A stretch of DNA of 64,000 nt from NCBI GenBank assembly GCA_003214815.1, contig QCLE01000002.1:62001-126000 (forward strand), written 5' to 3'. A program made the position numbers and the translations under genes. This DNA comes from Prochlorococcus sp. AG-412-J13. GTDB lineage: Bacteria; Cyanobacteriota; Cyanobacteriia; PCC-6307; Cyanobiaceae. This document shows positions 10,373 to 19,449 of this stretch, one piece after another. The notes under the pieces are model-generated. The model ran no database searches. It was given only the letters and a program-made list of their open reading frames with translations, and had not been told where the DNA came from. Each line of letters begins with the position of its first letter. The first letter of the stretch is position 1.

Positions 10373-10690
10373 ATGAACCCATTGCTAGTAGATGAAGTTA
10401 TCCATTATTTGATTCATCGCTGGGGAAAAAAATATGATTTTAAACTCTTTAGAAGAGGAAAATTTGTTTATTTTCAAATGATGTGGGGATTTCTTGGACA
10501 AGAATCATTTCCTTTAAGTGAAGATGAATATAAAAAATCAATAGCTGATAAAATCGAGATTTTAAATAGATGTGGATATTCAGAAGAAGTAAGGGAATGG
10601 CTAAAGAAAGTCAATGCTAAGCCAAGGTTAGGTAGAGCTGTCAGCTTGCAATTAAATCTTAATGAGAAGATGAAAGAGTTTTTGACTTAA
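10373..10690 (+). CDS. DUF3067-type conserved cyanobacterial protein
   Basis: A small soluble protein of 105 residues with no membrane segment. The central YFQMMWGFLGQESFPLSEDEY pattern and the overall length agree with the uncharacterised DUF3067 family of cyanobacteria and plastids; this is from memory and not verified. Its last 32 bases overlap the convergent tatC gene. Its function is unknown. The petC-petA operon and tatC flank it. Confidence 0.7.
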   Translation: MNPLLVDEVIHYLIHRWGKKYDFKLFRRGKFVYFQMMWGFLGQESFPLSEDEYKKSIADKIEILNRCGYSEEVREWLKKVNAKPRLGRAVSLQLNLNEKMKEFLT

Positions 10691-11417
10691 GATTTTCTGA
10701 TAAGTAAGTTAATCCAGTACCCACAAAAAATAAAAACACAATTGATATAGATAGCAATGACATTGTCAATGGGTCTGTTGAAGGGGTAATCACCGCAGAT
10801 AAGATTGCGGAGGAGATTACAACTATCTTCCAATTCGAAATCATTTTTTCTGTTGTAATTATTCCAAGAGAACCAAGAATAAATTGCAATACTGGCAATT
10901 GAAAAGCTATTGCAGTGCTCGACATTAATAAGAGAACAAAATCAAAATATCTTTCTATAGACCAAGTTGGTTCAACAATATCAGCACCGAAAGTAATAAA
11001 GAAATTTATTGCTGCAGGCACTAATATCCACCATGAAAAAATTAATCCTAAAAAAAACAGAAGACCTGAACCAAAAACTGCGGGCAAGATAAGGCTTTTT
11101 TCTTGTTTTGTTAAACCAGGAGAAATGAATAATATTATTTGATAAAAAATATAAGGCATAGAAACTATCAATCCGCTGTAACCTGCAACTTTAATAGCGA
11201 CAAATAAAAACTCTCCTGGAGCAAGTTGTAGTAAATGAATATCACCAGCTGGGATTTCTAAAAAAGATATTAATGGCTTTATGATGAGAAAACTAAAGAA
11301 TATTGAAATAAGTATTGAGTAAATTGAGTTTAGTATCCTTTGACGAAGCTCCTCTAAATGATCACTAAAAGTCATCGAATCTGATAATTTTTTTTCACTT
11401 TGACCAGTACCTCTCAT
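10659..11417 (-). CDS. tatC: Sec-independent protein translocase TatC
   Basis: The receptor subunit of the twin-arginine translocase that exports folded proteins, including the neighbouring Rieske protein. The 252-residue protein has six predicted helices, the conserved N-terminal FSDHLEELRQRI segment (about 17-28), and the acidic FGADIVEPTWSIERYFDF loop. The C-terminal 32 bp overlap the convergent DUF3067 gene. The N-terminal 15 residues before the conserved block are variable, so an internal start at Met15 is possible. No tatA is visible in the window. Confidence 0.94.
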   Translation of the reverse strand: MRGTGQSEKKLSDSMTFSDHLEELRQRILNSIYSILISIFFSFLIIKPLISFLEIPAGDIHLLQLAPGEFLFVAIKVAGYSGLIVSMPYIFYQIILFISPGLTKQEKSLILPAVFGSGLLFFLGLIFSWWILVPAAINFFITFGADIVEPTWSIERYFDFVLLLMSSTAIAFQLPVLQFILGSLGIITTEKMISNWKIVVISSAILSAVITPSTDPLTMSLLSISIVFLFFVGTGLTYLSENLKSKTLSSSH

Positions 11418-11496
11418 TATTTTTTGATAAAGATTTTATAAGAAAAAGGTTTAAAATTACTATTGTCAAAGTCCAATTTATTTTTCGATAAATTTA

Positions 11497-11757
11497 TTAT
11501 TTGCTTAATTTAGGATTAGTTGGATCTGGTAATAAGAAAGGAGGGGCATCATTTAGGGATGATTCCCCATAAGTTTCATATTCTCTATATCCACCCATTT
11601 TTCCATTTGTTTTCATTAAAGCGCTTACGAAGGCAAGTAGTAAGAAAACAGTAGGAGCTCCAATTATTAGTGCAGCACCAAATAGATATCCAACAATAAA
11701 TTCTGGAAAACTATGATTTCCTAAAAATTCATGAGTGCCCAAAAGAAAATCAAACAT
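11497..11757 (-). CDS. Small membrane protein of unknown function (86 aa)
   Basis: The protein has one long hydrophobic stretch from about 20 to 47 (IVGYLFGAALIIGAPTVFLL and on), which could be one or two helices, then a polar glycine-rich segment containing GGYREYETYGES and a proline-rich tail. The architecture looks like a small thylakoid or photosystem-associated subunit, and its neighbours include tatC and psaF-psaJ, but I do not recognise the family and assign no function. It is separated from tatC by about 80 bp on the same strand. Confidence 0.75.
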   Translation of the reverse strand: MFDFLLGTHEFLGNHSFPEFIVGYLFGAALIIGAPTVFLLLAFVSALMKTNGKMGGYREYETYGESSLNDAPPFLLPDPTNPKLSK

Positions 11758-11786
11758 TTAGATTTAAAAATTTTATTTATTATAAA

Positions 11787-13487
11787 CTAAATTTCTTTTT
11801 TAAGATTTATTTTAATGTAATCTTCTCCTCTTGTAGGATTTCCCCAAATAATTTCTCCATTTTTAAAGGAAACGCAACCCCGTCCTCCTTTTTTGATTTT
11901 TTGCAAATCTTTAATCTTTACTAAATTAATTGGAACTTTAATGTTTCTTTTTGCCTTACTAAATAAAGCAGCTAAATCTGCAGCTATTTGAAGATCTAGT
12001 TCAGATGCTACTTGAGATGAAGACTTCAAAACTACATGACTACCTGGGGATTCTTGTGCATGAAACCATAAATCGCCTTTTTTAGAGAACTTAAAGCTTA
12101 TTAAATCATTTTGCCTCATATTTCGCCCTACCTGTAGCTTCAATCCACCAGGAGTATCAACTTGAATTGGTGAAGATTTTATCTCAGATGTACTTCTCTT
12201 ACCTTCTCTTTGCCTTTTTATATGAATATTAAATTCGTTACACAGTTCTTCCATAATTTCTTCTAATAGTTTAATTTTTATAAAAATTTCTTCATGATTT
12301 AAAGAATTAAGATTTTCTAGAAGTGTAGTGAATTCATCTAATCTATCTAGATTAGTTTTGTAAATATTTAGTCTTTCTTTTATCAGTTCTCGAGATCTTT
12401 TTAATTTTTTTGATTTCTTATATAGTTTTTGACCTCTAATAATATCTTGTTTGTTTATCTCAATTGTTGAGAATATCTTGTCAGCTTTTTCTTTATATAT
12501 TTCGTGGTTTTCTGATTTTGATAGGAGATCATATTGAAAATTTAAATTCTTTTTCTCATTATTTATTTGTTTGAAAATTATCCCTTCAATTCTCTTTTCC
12601 AATAATTCAAGTTTTTTTTGTTTTAAATGATAATCATAATAATTTTCTAAACCGGTGCATAAATCTATTTTAGTTTCATTGTCAATTTCTTTATCTAAAA
12701 ACCAAACGCAATAAAAAAATTTATTAAATTTGGAAAAGTTAAAGTTATTTTTTGTAAATCTATTTATCCATATCTTCCAACTTTTAAATATTTCCTGTAA
12801 GTTCGCATCGCTAATGAAATCAATATTTTTTCCCATTATTTCTGAATCGCTAGTGTTACTAAGGACCTCTAATTGTTTTGTGAGGATAGGGCTAACTCCT
12901 TGATAGGTATTTATTAAACAGTATTTCAAAGATTCAGGTACTATTGAAATTGAGTCTTTCCATGATTGAAAAGACTCATCTTCTCTAGGTTGTTTTTTGA
13001 GATTGACTGGAGGGCCAGAATAAATTGATCCTGTTGAAATTGTTCTAAAACTAGATTGACTTGATTTGATTTGTTTACCAACGGCAATTATTTTATGTTT
13101 ATTATCCAAATAAAAAATATTACTATGTTTTCCCATTAATTCAAAAATTAAATACTTATTAACTTTATCCCCAGGTTTTTTTGCAAAACTAAATTTTATA
13201 ACTCTCTCGAAATCATCTTGATCAATCGAAATTAAAGCCATATACTTTAATCCGTATCTTATTTGTTTAGAAAGTGTGCTTTCTCTCCCAATCTTTTCTG
13301 GCTTATTTATCTTTAGTATTCTAGGAGAGTCCCCATTCCATGAAACTTCTAGCCATGTTTGAGAATCAACTCCTCTGAAACATAATTGAATTGTATTAGG
13401 CTCTGGTTGTTGGGCAGTTTCAAATTTTGTAGGTAAGATGCTCTTTGTCAAATAATGCAAAATAGATCTTATAGATGTAATATCCAT
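11787..13487 (-). CDS. rqcH: RqcH / NFACT family ribosome quality-control protein
   Basis: NFACT proteins bind 50S subunits carrying stalled nascent chains and recruit tRNA-Ala to add C-terminal alanine tails; older annotations say fibronectin-binding protein. The 566-residue product has the NFACT-N domain (STGSIYSGPP segment), a long central coiled-coil region rich in Lys and Glu, and the C-terminal NFACT-R domain with DLWFHAQESPGSHVVLK. I start at ATG 13487 (MDITSIRSIL); an ATG at 13511 adds eight residues. It is divergent from gmk, with about 70 bp between them. Confidence 0.88.
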   Translation of the reverse strand: MDITSIRSILHYLTKSILPTKFETAQQPEPNTIQLCFRGVDSQTWLEVSWNGDSPRILKINKPEKIGRESTLSKQIRYGLKYMALISIDQDDFERVIKFSFAKKPGDKVNKYLIFELMGKHSNIFYLDNKHKIIAVGKQIKSSQSSFRTISTGSIYSGPPVNLKKQPREDESFQSWKDSISIVPESLKYCLINTYQGVSPILTKQLEVLSNTSDSEIMGKNIDFISDANLQEIFKSWKIWINRFTKNNFNFSKFNKFFYCVWFLDKEIDNETKIDLCTGLENYYDYHLKQKKLELLEKRIEGIIFKQINNEKKNLNFQYDLLSKSENHEIYKEKADKIFSTIEINKQDIIRGQKLYKKSKKLKRSRELIKERLNIYKTNLDRLDEFTTLLENLNSLNHEEIFIKIKLLEEIMEELCNEFNIHIKRQREGKRSTSEIKSSPIQVDTPGGLKLQVGRNMRQNDLISFKFSKKGDLWFHAQESPGSHVVLKSSSQVASELDLQIAADLAALFSKAKRNIKVPINLVKIKDLQKIKKGGRGCVSFKNGEIIWGNPTRGEDYIKINLKKEI

Positions 13488-13560
13488 TATCTGCGGAACA
13501 CCTTTTTGCATTATTCCTTTTTAATTCACAAGATTTTTATTTTACTGTAAAAAATTTAAT

Positions 13561-14115
13561 ATGAAAAATCAAAAAAAACTTATTATCCTTACTGGACCCA
13601 GCGGGGTAGGTAAAGGAACAGTTGTTAAAGAAATATTAGGTAAAGAAAAAAAATTTTGGCTTTCAATATCTGCAACTACTAGAGAACCTAGAGAGGGAGA
13701 GAAGGACGGAGAAAATTACTACTTTTTAAATCAAGAAAAGTTTAAAGAAATGATTGAACAAAACCTCTTCCTTGAATGGGCTCAATTCGCTGGAAACTAC
13801 TATGGAACACCTTTGTCTTCTGTTAATGAGAAAATAAAAAAGGGTTTTACCGTACTACTTGAAATTGAAGTAGCAGGTGCAAGGCAAATAAAAGATAAGT
13901 TTCCTAATTCACTATCAATATTTTTACTGCCTCCGGATAAAAAAGAGTTAGAGAGAAGAATAAGAAATAGAGGTACAGAAAAAGAAGAGGCAATTAAAAA
14001 AAGACTCTCAAGGGCTAATTATGAGATTTCAGTATCAAATGAATTTGATTTTACATTAACAAATCACAATGTTGATGAAACAGCTAAGAGAATAATCAAG
14101 TTAATACAAACTTGA
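13561..14115 (+). CDS. gmk: Guanylate kinase
   Basis: Phosphorylates GMP to GDP using ATP. In the 184-residue protein, the P-loop GPSGVGKGT is at about 12-20, followed by SATTREPREGEKDGENYYF (GMP binding) and FLEWAQFAGNYYGT. All expected kinase segments are present. The stop codon lies inside a strong hairpin (14087-14124) that should terminate transcription just before the convergent psaJ gene. Confidence 0.97.
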   Translation: MKNQKKLIILTGPSGVGKGTVVKEILGKEKKFWLSISATTREPREGEKDGENYYFLNQEKFKEMIEQNLFLEWAQFAGNYYGTPLSSVNEKIKKGFTVLLEIEVAGARQIKDKFPNSLSIFLLPPDKKELERRIRNRGTEKEEAIKKRLSRANYEISVSNEFDFTLTNHNVDETAKRIIKLIQT

Positions 14116-14130
14116 TTATTCTCTCTTTTA
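14087..14130. terminator. Bidirectional terminator hairpin between gmk and psaJ
   Basis: A perfect 14-bp inverted repeat, AGAGAATAATCAAG at 14087-14100 and its complement at 14111-14124, with a 10-nt loop. On the plus strand it is followed by a pyrimidine-rich CTTTTA tract. It embeds the gmk stop codon and lies immediately past the psaJ stop, so it can serve both convergent genes. Confidence 0.75.
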
Positions 14131-14265
14131 TCAGCTCATTGGATGGAATAATAAGTCTGGGAAAAATCTATTAAATTCAATGATGATTCCTGCGGTCATG
14201 GTAATCCAAGCTGCTGCCACAACAGGAGCTGATCTCATGTATTTAGTACTAAATAGTTTGAACAT
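14131..14265 (-). CDS. psaJ: Photosystem I reaction centre subunit IX (PsaJ)
   Basis: A 44-residue single-span subunit of photosystem I that sits beside PsaF. The translation begins [20 protein letters not shown] and ends [11 protein letters not shown], closely following the family consensus over its entire length. The start ATG is at 14265, 29 bp after the psaF stop, and the two form the usual psaF-psaJ operon. The gene is too short for a length-filtered ORF search, but the match is full length. Confidence 0.95.
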   Translation of the reverse strand: MFKLFSTKYMRSAPVVAAAWITMTAGIIIEFNRFFPDLLFHPMS

Positions 14266-14294
14266 TTTTTTAAGATGAATTTTTAAGTTAAGGT

Positions 14295-14849
14295 TTAGCG
14301 AGGGCCATTTAGGGTGATGTTTTTATCTGATTCTCTAAGTTCCCCACTTCTTCCTTGCTTGTTTGCAAGTAATGGCCACTGGGCTCCTTTTATAAGACAT
14401 TTCTGGGCTAGGGCGAAGTCTATAAAGATTTCCATGTCAGCGGGATTTTTAGTCTTTTTAGATTCAATTAGATACTCTCTTCCTGACCAACCAATTATGC
14501 CAGCAATATAAATAAATATTGTGCCTGGAATAAGCAGGTCTCCTTCATGTCCTCTGTTTAAAAGTGCTCCCCATGGTTCTAATGGAGCTCCCAAAATTAG
14601 ATGAGGTAAGCCATCATCTCCGCATGATGCTTTTCCGTATCTTTCAAATCTTGCGATGTCTTTTTGAGTAGTTGCAGAATTTGCTCTCTCCATGAATTTA
14701 GGATTTTCAGAGCATTTTGTGAGGGCTGAAGCAGTATATTCTGTGCTAGCTCTATCTGCGTTTAAGGCAGGCCCATTTGCAGCTAGAGCAATTGGAGTGA
14801 TTCCGAGGAACAGAAAAACTGAGGTTATGATTGAAAAAAAGAATTTCAT
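14295..14849 (-). CDS. psaF: Photosystem I reaction centre subunit III (PsaF)
   Basis: PsaF is a PSI subunit with a lumenal N-terminal domain and a membrane helix, historically the plastocyanin-docking subunit. I start at ATG 14849 (184 residues, [10 protein letters not shown]); the frame extends three codons farther only to a TTG. A lumenal signal peptide ends at ALAANG. The mature part has the two conserved cysteines (ALTKCSEN and [13 protein letters not shown]) and the helix [18 protein letters not shown]. psaJ follows 29 bp downstream. It is divergent from tsaD. Confidence 0.96.
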   Translation of the reverse strand: MKFFFSIITSVFLFLGITPIALAANGPALNADRASTEYTASALTKCSENPKFMERANSATTQKDIARFERYGKASCGDDGLPHLILGAPLEPWGALLNRGHEGDLLIPGTIFIYIAGIIGWSGREYLIESKKTKNPADMEIFIDFALAQKCLIKGAQWPLLANKQGRSGELRESDKNITLNGPR

Positions 14850-14923
14850 AAGTTGCAATCTTTAATTCCTTATAGTGTGTTAAGTAAGAAATTAATATTA
14901 AAATAGAACAAGTTGAATCAAAA

Positions 14924-15994
14924 ATGTATAAAGTTTTAGCTATTGAAACAAGTTGTGATGAGACATCTGTCTCAATAGTTTCTAATATTGGCGATACTTT
15001 CAGAATACATTCAAATATAATTGCTTCTCAAATTGAAGATCATTCAAAATGGGGAGGAGTTGTGCCTGAACTGGCAGCTAGAAAGCATTTAGAGTTATTA
15101 CCTTTTGTTTTAGATAAGGCTTTAGAAGAATCAAAAATCAAAATTGAGGAAGTTGATTATATTGCATCAACTGTAGCTCCTGGATTAGTTGGTTGTTTAC
15201 GAGTTGGCTCTATAACTGCAAGATCACTTTGCATGTTACATTCAAAACCATTTTTGGGAATTCATCATTTGGAGGGGCATTTATCTTCAATTCTATTTGC
15301 AGAAAACTATCCAAAGAAATCTTTTCTTACATTACTTGTTAGCGGCGGACATACTGAATTGATAAAGGTTGATGATAGAAGGGGAATGCAAAGACTTGGG
15401 AAAAGTTTTGATGATGCTGCTGGAGAAGCCTTTGATAAAGTTGGCAGACTATTAGGTCTTAGTTATCCAGGAGGCCCGGCAATTGAAAAGATAGCTAAAC
15501 ATGGGGACCCAATAAAATTTAATTTACCAAAATGCAGGATTTCTGATAAAAAAGGTGGATTTCTTAAATATGATTTCTCTTTTAGTGGTCTTAAAACTGC
15601 CGTATTAAGATTAGTTGAGAGAATAAATTTGGATGGGAAGACCGTTCCAATTCCTGATATTGCTGCAAGTTTTGAGAGAGTAGTGGCAGAGGTCTTAGTA
15701 GAGAGAACAATAAAATGCGCAGAAGATCATAGCTTGGATAATGTTGTTGTGGTTGGGGGAGTGGCTGCTAACAATACATTAAGAAAAATGATGATTAGTG
15801 AAGCTAGTAAAAAATCTATTAAAGTTCATTTAGCTCCCCTTAATCTTTGTACAGATAATGCGGCAATGATTGGAGCGGCGGCGTTGTTCAGGGTCAAATT
15901 TAAGGATCATGTAAGTTCCCTTAAATTAGGTGTCGCAGGAAGACTATCAATTGAACAGGCAAATACTCTTTATGAAGAAAACCCTCCTTTCTAA
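14924..15994 (+). CDS. tsaD: tRNA N6-threonylcarbamoyladenosine synthase TsaD
   Basis: Transfers the threonylcarbamoyl group onto A37 of ANN-decoding tRNAs, with TsaB and TsaE. The 356-residue protein begins MYKVLAIETSCDETS and holds the metal-binding HHLEGH (His115, His119), the nucleotide loop LVSGGHTELI, the GEAFDKVGRLLGLSYPGG segment and the C-terminal CTDNAAMIG Asp ligand. It is full length. The stop is 5 bp before the hli gene, which may be co-transcribed. Confidence 0.97.
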   Translation: MYKVLAIETSCDETSVSIVSNIGDTFRIHSNIIASQIEDHSKWGGVVPELAARKHLELLPFVLDKALEESKIKIEEVDYIASTVAPGLVGCLRVGSITARSLCMLHSKPFLGIHHLEGHLSSILFAENYPKKSFLTLLVSGGHTELIKVDDRRGMQRLGKSFDDAAGEAFDKVGRLLGLSYPGGPAIEKIAKHGDPIKFNLPKCRISDKKGGFLKYDFSFSGLKTAVLRLVERINLDGKTVPIPDIAASFERVVAEVLVERTIKCAEDHSLDNVVVVGGVAANNTLRKMMISEASKKSIKVHLAPLNLCTDNAAMIGAAALFRVKFKDHVSSLKLGVAGRLSIEQANTLYEENPPF

Positions 15995-15999
15995 CTTCA

Positions 16000-16176
16000 A
16001 TGAACCAACAACCTAAAATCGAGATTAAAGAGACAAAAAACTTCGTTGATAAAAAGGAACTGAATTTATGGAAAAGAGGTTTTACCCCTCAAGCTGAAAT
16101 ATGGAATGGAAGGATGGCAACTATTGGTATAGGAATTATTTTTATAATTATTGCTTTAATAAGCCAGTTTTCTTAA
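16000..16176 (+). CDS. hli: High-light-inducible protein (Hli/SCP family)
   Basis: A single-helix, LHC-like stress protein that binds chlorophyll and carotenoid and protects photosystems or chlorophyll-biosynthesis enzymes. The 58-residue frame carries the Hli core RGFTPQAEIWNGRMATIGIG at about 26-45, including the Glu and Asn-Gly-Arg residues of the ExxNGR chlorophyll-binding motif, followed by a hydrophobic helix end. The N-terminal 25 residues are polar and unusual. It begins 5 bp after tsaD. Picocyanobacteria often carry many hli genes; only this one is visible here. Confidence 0.93.
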   Translation: MNQQPKIEIKETKNFVDKKELNLWKRGFTPQAEIWNGRMATIGIGIIFIIIALISQFS

Positions 16177-16340
16177 TAGAAATAAAAATTCATTTTCTTA
16201 AAAGCAGTTTTGAGAGATTTGATAAGATTTAGTTCTATTAAGCATATTAATTAAATTAAAAAGTATTGTATTTATTGGACTTGAGATAAGATTATTGATT
16301 TAATCAAACTAATTAATATTTTTATTATTTATAATTTTAT

Positions 16341-17546
16341 ATGACGCCTGAAAGGCTTGGATTACTTTGGGGAATAACTGTATTTGCAGGTGCTTGTGCT
16401 CGATTATTTTCTTCTTTTACAGGATTCCCAAGTGTTGTTATTTTATTGCTTTCTGGATTATTCATCGGAAGATCAGGTTTAGGAGTCGTTGAGCCTTTAG
16501 ATCTGGGGCAAGGGCTTGAAACTATTGTGGGGCTTTTAGTCTGTTTGGTTCTATTTGAAGGGGGACTAAATTTAAAACTGCCTGAGGGAAATATAAGAAA
16601 TACTGTTTTGAAAATTTCATTGGTAAGACTTTTTATTTCATTATCAGCTGGAATTTTTATTGCTCATTGGCTGGCAGGCCTCTCATGGCAAGTCGCAGGA
16701 ATATATAGTGCCATCATTCTAGCTACAGGACCAACAGTTGTCTCTCCATTAGTGGAACAAATAAAATTAGCTTCCCCTCTCTCGGAAGTTTTAAAAGCTG
16801 AGGGGTTGTTGCTTGAACCAATTGGTGCAGTATTGGCATTACTGCTTTTAGAACTGACTTTAGGGGACCTACATGGGATTAACGATGTATTTATAGCATT
16901 AATGCAAAGATTAGGGGGAGGAGTCTTAATTGGAATAAGTGCAGGATGGTTACTATCAGAAATTTTAAAAAAAATAAAAAATGAAGCTTCATTTGGTATA
17001 GAGCTTCAAGTTACCCTTGGATTTATTTTCCTTGTGTATGGAATTTGTGAATATTTTTTACCAGAATCAGGCTTGCCGGCTTCTGTCGCAGCAGGTTTTA
17101 TTGTAGGCAAAAGAGAAGTTATAGATAAGGAGAGATTGGATAATCTAATAGGTGAATTAGCTCAATTAGCAATAACAGTTCTTTTCCCTCTTTTGGCCGC
17201 AGACGTTTCTTGGGGTGAATTAAGTCCGCTTGGCTGGGGAGGGATTGTTTGCGTTTTTATGTTGATGGTAATTGTTCGTCCTATCTCTATCTGGATAGCA
17301 ACAATGGGAAGAGAATTGAACTTAAAAGAAAAAATATTTTTAGCCTGGTTAGCCCCAAGAGGTATTGTTACTGCAGCGGTTGCTTCTCTTTTTTCTATCA
17401 GATTAGAGCAGGCTGGTATCCTTGGGGCTGGCCGTCTCCAAGGTTTAGTTTTTCTAACTATATTGATGACAGTAGGAATCCAAGGCCTTTCAGCTAAACC
17501 TTTGGCTAATAGGTTTGAGTTAGGCCAAAAAAATAATTTAGATTGA
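16341..17546 (+). CDS. Sodium/proton antiporter of the CPA1 (NhaP-like) type
   Basis: A 401-residue membrane protein with about 12-13 helices. Diagnostic segments are FEGGLNLKL (helix 3 region), the antiporter core ATGPTVVSPL, and the GLLLEPIGAVLALLLLEL helix, with Asp/Glu charges inside the membrane as expected for cation/proton exchange. There is no long C-terminal regulatory tail. It probably exports Na+ across the plasma membrane to keep cytoplasmic sodium and pH balanced in sea water; the substrate is inferred. The 3' end overlaps the convergent gltX by 9 bp. Confidence 0.88.
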   Translation: MTPERLGLLWGITVFAGACARLFSSFTGFPSVVILLLSGLFIGRSGLGVVEPLDLGQGLETIVGLLVCLVLFEGGLNLKLPEGNIRNTVLKISLVRLFISLSAGIFIAHWLAGLSWQVAGIYSAIILATGPTVVSPLVEQIKLASPLSEVLKAEGLLLEPIGAVLALLLLELTLGDLHGINDVFIALMQRLGGGVLIGISAGWLLSEILKKIKNEASFGIELQVTLGFIFLVYGICEYFLPESGLPASVAAGFIVGKREVIDKERLDNLIGELAQLAITVLFPLLAADVSWGELSPLGWGGIVCVFMLMVIVRPISIWIATMGRELNLKEKIFLAWLAPRGIVTAAVASLFSIRLEQAGILGAGRLQGLVFLTILMTVGIQGLSAKPLANRFELGQKNNLD

Positions 17547-18977
17547 TTTAAGACATCTTTCAATTCGAGATCTATCAGTTTTACTTTCTGAGAAAAGCTC
17601 CCAACTTTGAATTAAATCTGGCCCACTGAGAGATCCAAAAAAGGCTACCCTTAAAGATTTCATTAATATCCCTTTTTTAACTTTATGTATTTTTGAGATT
17701 TCGTTTATTTTTTCTTTGGCTTTCTCTTTATCTAGTTTTATAGTATTTTGCTCAATTAAATAATTTAAGATTAGTTTTAGAGTTGCTTTGCTATCATTGT
17801 TTTTCAGAAAATCTTCACCTTCTTTTTGAATTGTAGGTATTAAGAAAAATGGTTTTGATTGATCAATGGCATCTTTTAAAAGAGTCATAGAGTCTCTAAG
17901 CAAAATTGCTAATTTATAAGCCCATTCTTGAGATGGCGGAACCCAACCATTATCATCCCAGTATTTCCTCATTATCTCACTTAACTTTATTGATTCCATA
18001 TTTTTTATATATTGAGAATTAATCCAGTTGAGTTTTTCCCAACTGAATTTAGAGCCAGCTTTATTTATGTCTGATAAGTCAAAAATTTCAGATATCTCAT
18101 CAAGTGAAAGTATTTCTCTGTCGACAGATTTTGGAGACCAACCTAAAAAGGCCATATAGTTCGATAAGGCCTCAGGTAAATATCCCATATCTCTAAATTC
18201 GTCGATTGAAGTAACGCAATCTCTCTTAGATAATTTTTTTCCTTCACTATTTAGTATTAGGGGTGTATGCGAAAAAGTCGGCAAATTAAAATTTAATGCT
18301 TTATAAATCAATATTTGTTTTGCAGTGTTCGAGATATGGTCTTCACCCCTTACAACATGAGTAATATTCATGAAATTATCATCAACTACAACTGCAAGAT
18401 TATATAAAGGATCTCCAATCTCATATTCCTTTGCCCTTCTTGACAAAACTAAATCCCCACCCAAGTCCTTCCCTAGCCATTTGATTTCGCCTCTTATCTG
18501 ATCTACCCATTTAATTTCAATTTTTTCATCAATCTTAAACCTTATTACTGAAGTCCTCCCTTGGGATATGAATGTTTCTATTTCTTCTTTTGAAAGACTT
18601 CTGTGTCTATTATCGTGCTTTGGAGGTAATCCTTTCTTTTTTTGTTCTTTTCTTAATTCAGAAATCTCATCTTCTGTTGTAAAACACCTATATGCAGCTC
18701 CACATTCCAATAGCTTTTTGATATAACTTTTGTGAATCGAAATTCGGTCACTTTGCTCTATAGGTTCTTCATCCCATTTAAGTCCAAGCCATTTCAATCC
18801 CTCTAATATATTTTTTGTATATTCAGATTTAGATCGAAGAAAATCTGTATCCTCTATTCTGATCAGAAATTTTCCGCCTATTTTTTGTGCATACAACCAG
18901 TTGAATAACGCTGTTCTCGCTGTCCCTATATGAAATAAACCCGTTGGACTTGGGGCTAGTCTTAAACGTTTTTCCAA
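17538..18977 (-). CDS. gltX: Glutamyl-tRNA synthetase
   Basis: Charges tRNA-Glu, which also feeds tetrapyrrole synthesis through glutamyl-tRNA reductase. I place the start at TTG 18977, giving M/EKRLRLAPSPTG and 479 residues; the frame is open to 19022, but that extension would run through the tRNA-Asp gene and is rejected. Class I signatures are HIGTART and KLSKRD. The start sits 18 nt past the tRNA-Asp 3' end, so tRNA processing and gltX mRNA formation may be linked. Cyanobacterial GluRS is usually non-discriminating. Confidence 0.95.
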   Translation of the reverse strand: MEKRLRLAPSPTGLFHIGTARTALFNWLYAQKIGGKFLIRIEDTDFLRSKSEYTKNILEGLKWLGLKWDEEPIEQSDRISIHKSYIKKLLECGAAYRCFTTEDEISELRKEQKKKGLPPKHDNRHRSLSKEEIETFISQGRTSVIRFKIDEKIEIKWVDQIRGEIKWLGKDLGGDLVLSRRAKEYEIGDPLYNLAVVVDDNFMNITHVVRGEDHISNTAKQILIYKALNFNLPTFSHTPLILNSEGKKLSKRDCVTSIDEFRDMGYLPEALSNYMAFLGWSPKSVDREILSLDEISEIFDLSDINKAGSKFSWEKLNWINSQYIKNMESIKLSEIMRKYWDDNGWVPPSQEWAYKLAILLRDSMTLLKDAIDQSKPFFLIPTIQKEGEDFLKNNDSKATLKLILNYLIEQNTIKLDKEKAKEKINEISKIHKVKKGILMKSLRVAFFGSLSGPDLIQSWELFSESKTDRSRIERCLKSI

Positions 18978-18995
18978 ATCTCTTTTTAGAAAAAA

Positions 18996-19069
18996 CGGGA
19001 CCGACGGGATTCGAACCCGCAACTTCCGCCGTGACAGGGCGGTGCTCTAACCAGTTGAACTACGGTCCC
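18996..19069 (-). tRNA. tRNA-Asp (GTC)
   Basis: A 74-nt cloverleaf. The acceptor GGGACCG (5' end at 19069) pairs with CGGTCCC followed by discriminator G at 18996. The D arm reads AGTTCAACTGGTTAGAGC, the anticodon stem-loop CCGCCCTGTCACGGCGG gives anticodon GTC, and the T arm is GCGGGTTCGAATCCCGT. CCA is not encoded. It lies immediately upstream of gltX on the same strand. Confidence 0.97.
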
Positions 19070-19077
19070 AGAGTTTT

Positions 19078-19097
19078 GTTCTAAATTTATTTAGAAC
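19078..19097. repeat. Perfect 8-bp hairpin upstream of tRNA-Asp
   Basis: GTTCTAAA at 19078-19085 and its exact complement at 19090-19097 with a TTTA loop. It lies 9 bp upstream of the tRNA-Asp 5' end, in the approximately 150-bp gap after the hyper-conserved protein gene. The minus-strand sequence after it is A-rich rather than U-rich, so a processing or mRNA-3'-end role is as likely as termination. Confidence 0.5.
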
Positions 19098-19219
19098 TTC
19101 ATTCTTAAAATTATCAGATCATAATACTTAATCTATGGTGTTGTAATAAAAAAAATTTATTAATTTGAGGATTTACAGAAATAATTAGTTTTACAGCTAC
19201 CTTTGTATAAAAAAACTAT

Positions 19220-19414
19220 TTATTTTTGAGGTCTAAAACCAGCAGGTTCTATCAACCTAACTTGGTTACCTCTGGCGGTAAATTCTCTGCCTTGGTCACT
19301 TTGTACGACAACTCTCCCACCAGACTTAACTCTGATGACTCTTGCACGAACCCACCCTAAAGCTGCTGATTCAAGGACTTTAACTACGTCCCCAGGTTGA
19401 AGATCTAACTCCAT
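19220..19414 (-). CDS. Hyper-conserved small protein of marine picocyanobacteria (KOW/SH3-like), role unknown
   Basis: A 64-residue protein rich in Val, Arg and Gly: MELDLQPGDVVKVLESAALG, then RARVIRVKSGGRVVVQSD and FTARGNQVRLIEPAGFRPQK. The short alternating strands and the QPGDVVKV opening suggest a small beta-barrel resembling KOW or SH3 folds seen in ribosome-associated proteins. From memory it corresponds to the hyper-conserved protein reported to be almost invariant across Prochlorococcus and marine Synechococcus. It lies between tRNA-Trp and tRNA-Asp, with rplS and gltX outside, so a translation-linked role is plausible. The exact function is not established. Confidence 0.88.
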   Translation of the reverse strand: MELDLQPGDVVKVLESAALGWVRARVIRVKSGGRVVVQSDQGREFTARGNQVRLIEPAGFRPQK

Positions 19415-19449
19415 CTTATGAAAAAATGATTTACATGATGTTGATCAAA

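Noticed and set aside
18977-19022. Longer gltX frame beginning at 19022
   Set aside because: The extra 15 residues would lie in the 3' part of the tRNA-Asp gene (18996-19069), and the class I N-terminus begins right after TTG 18977.
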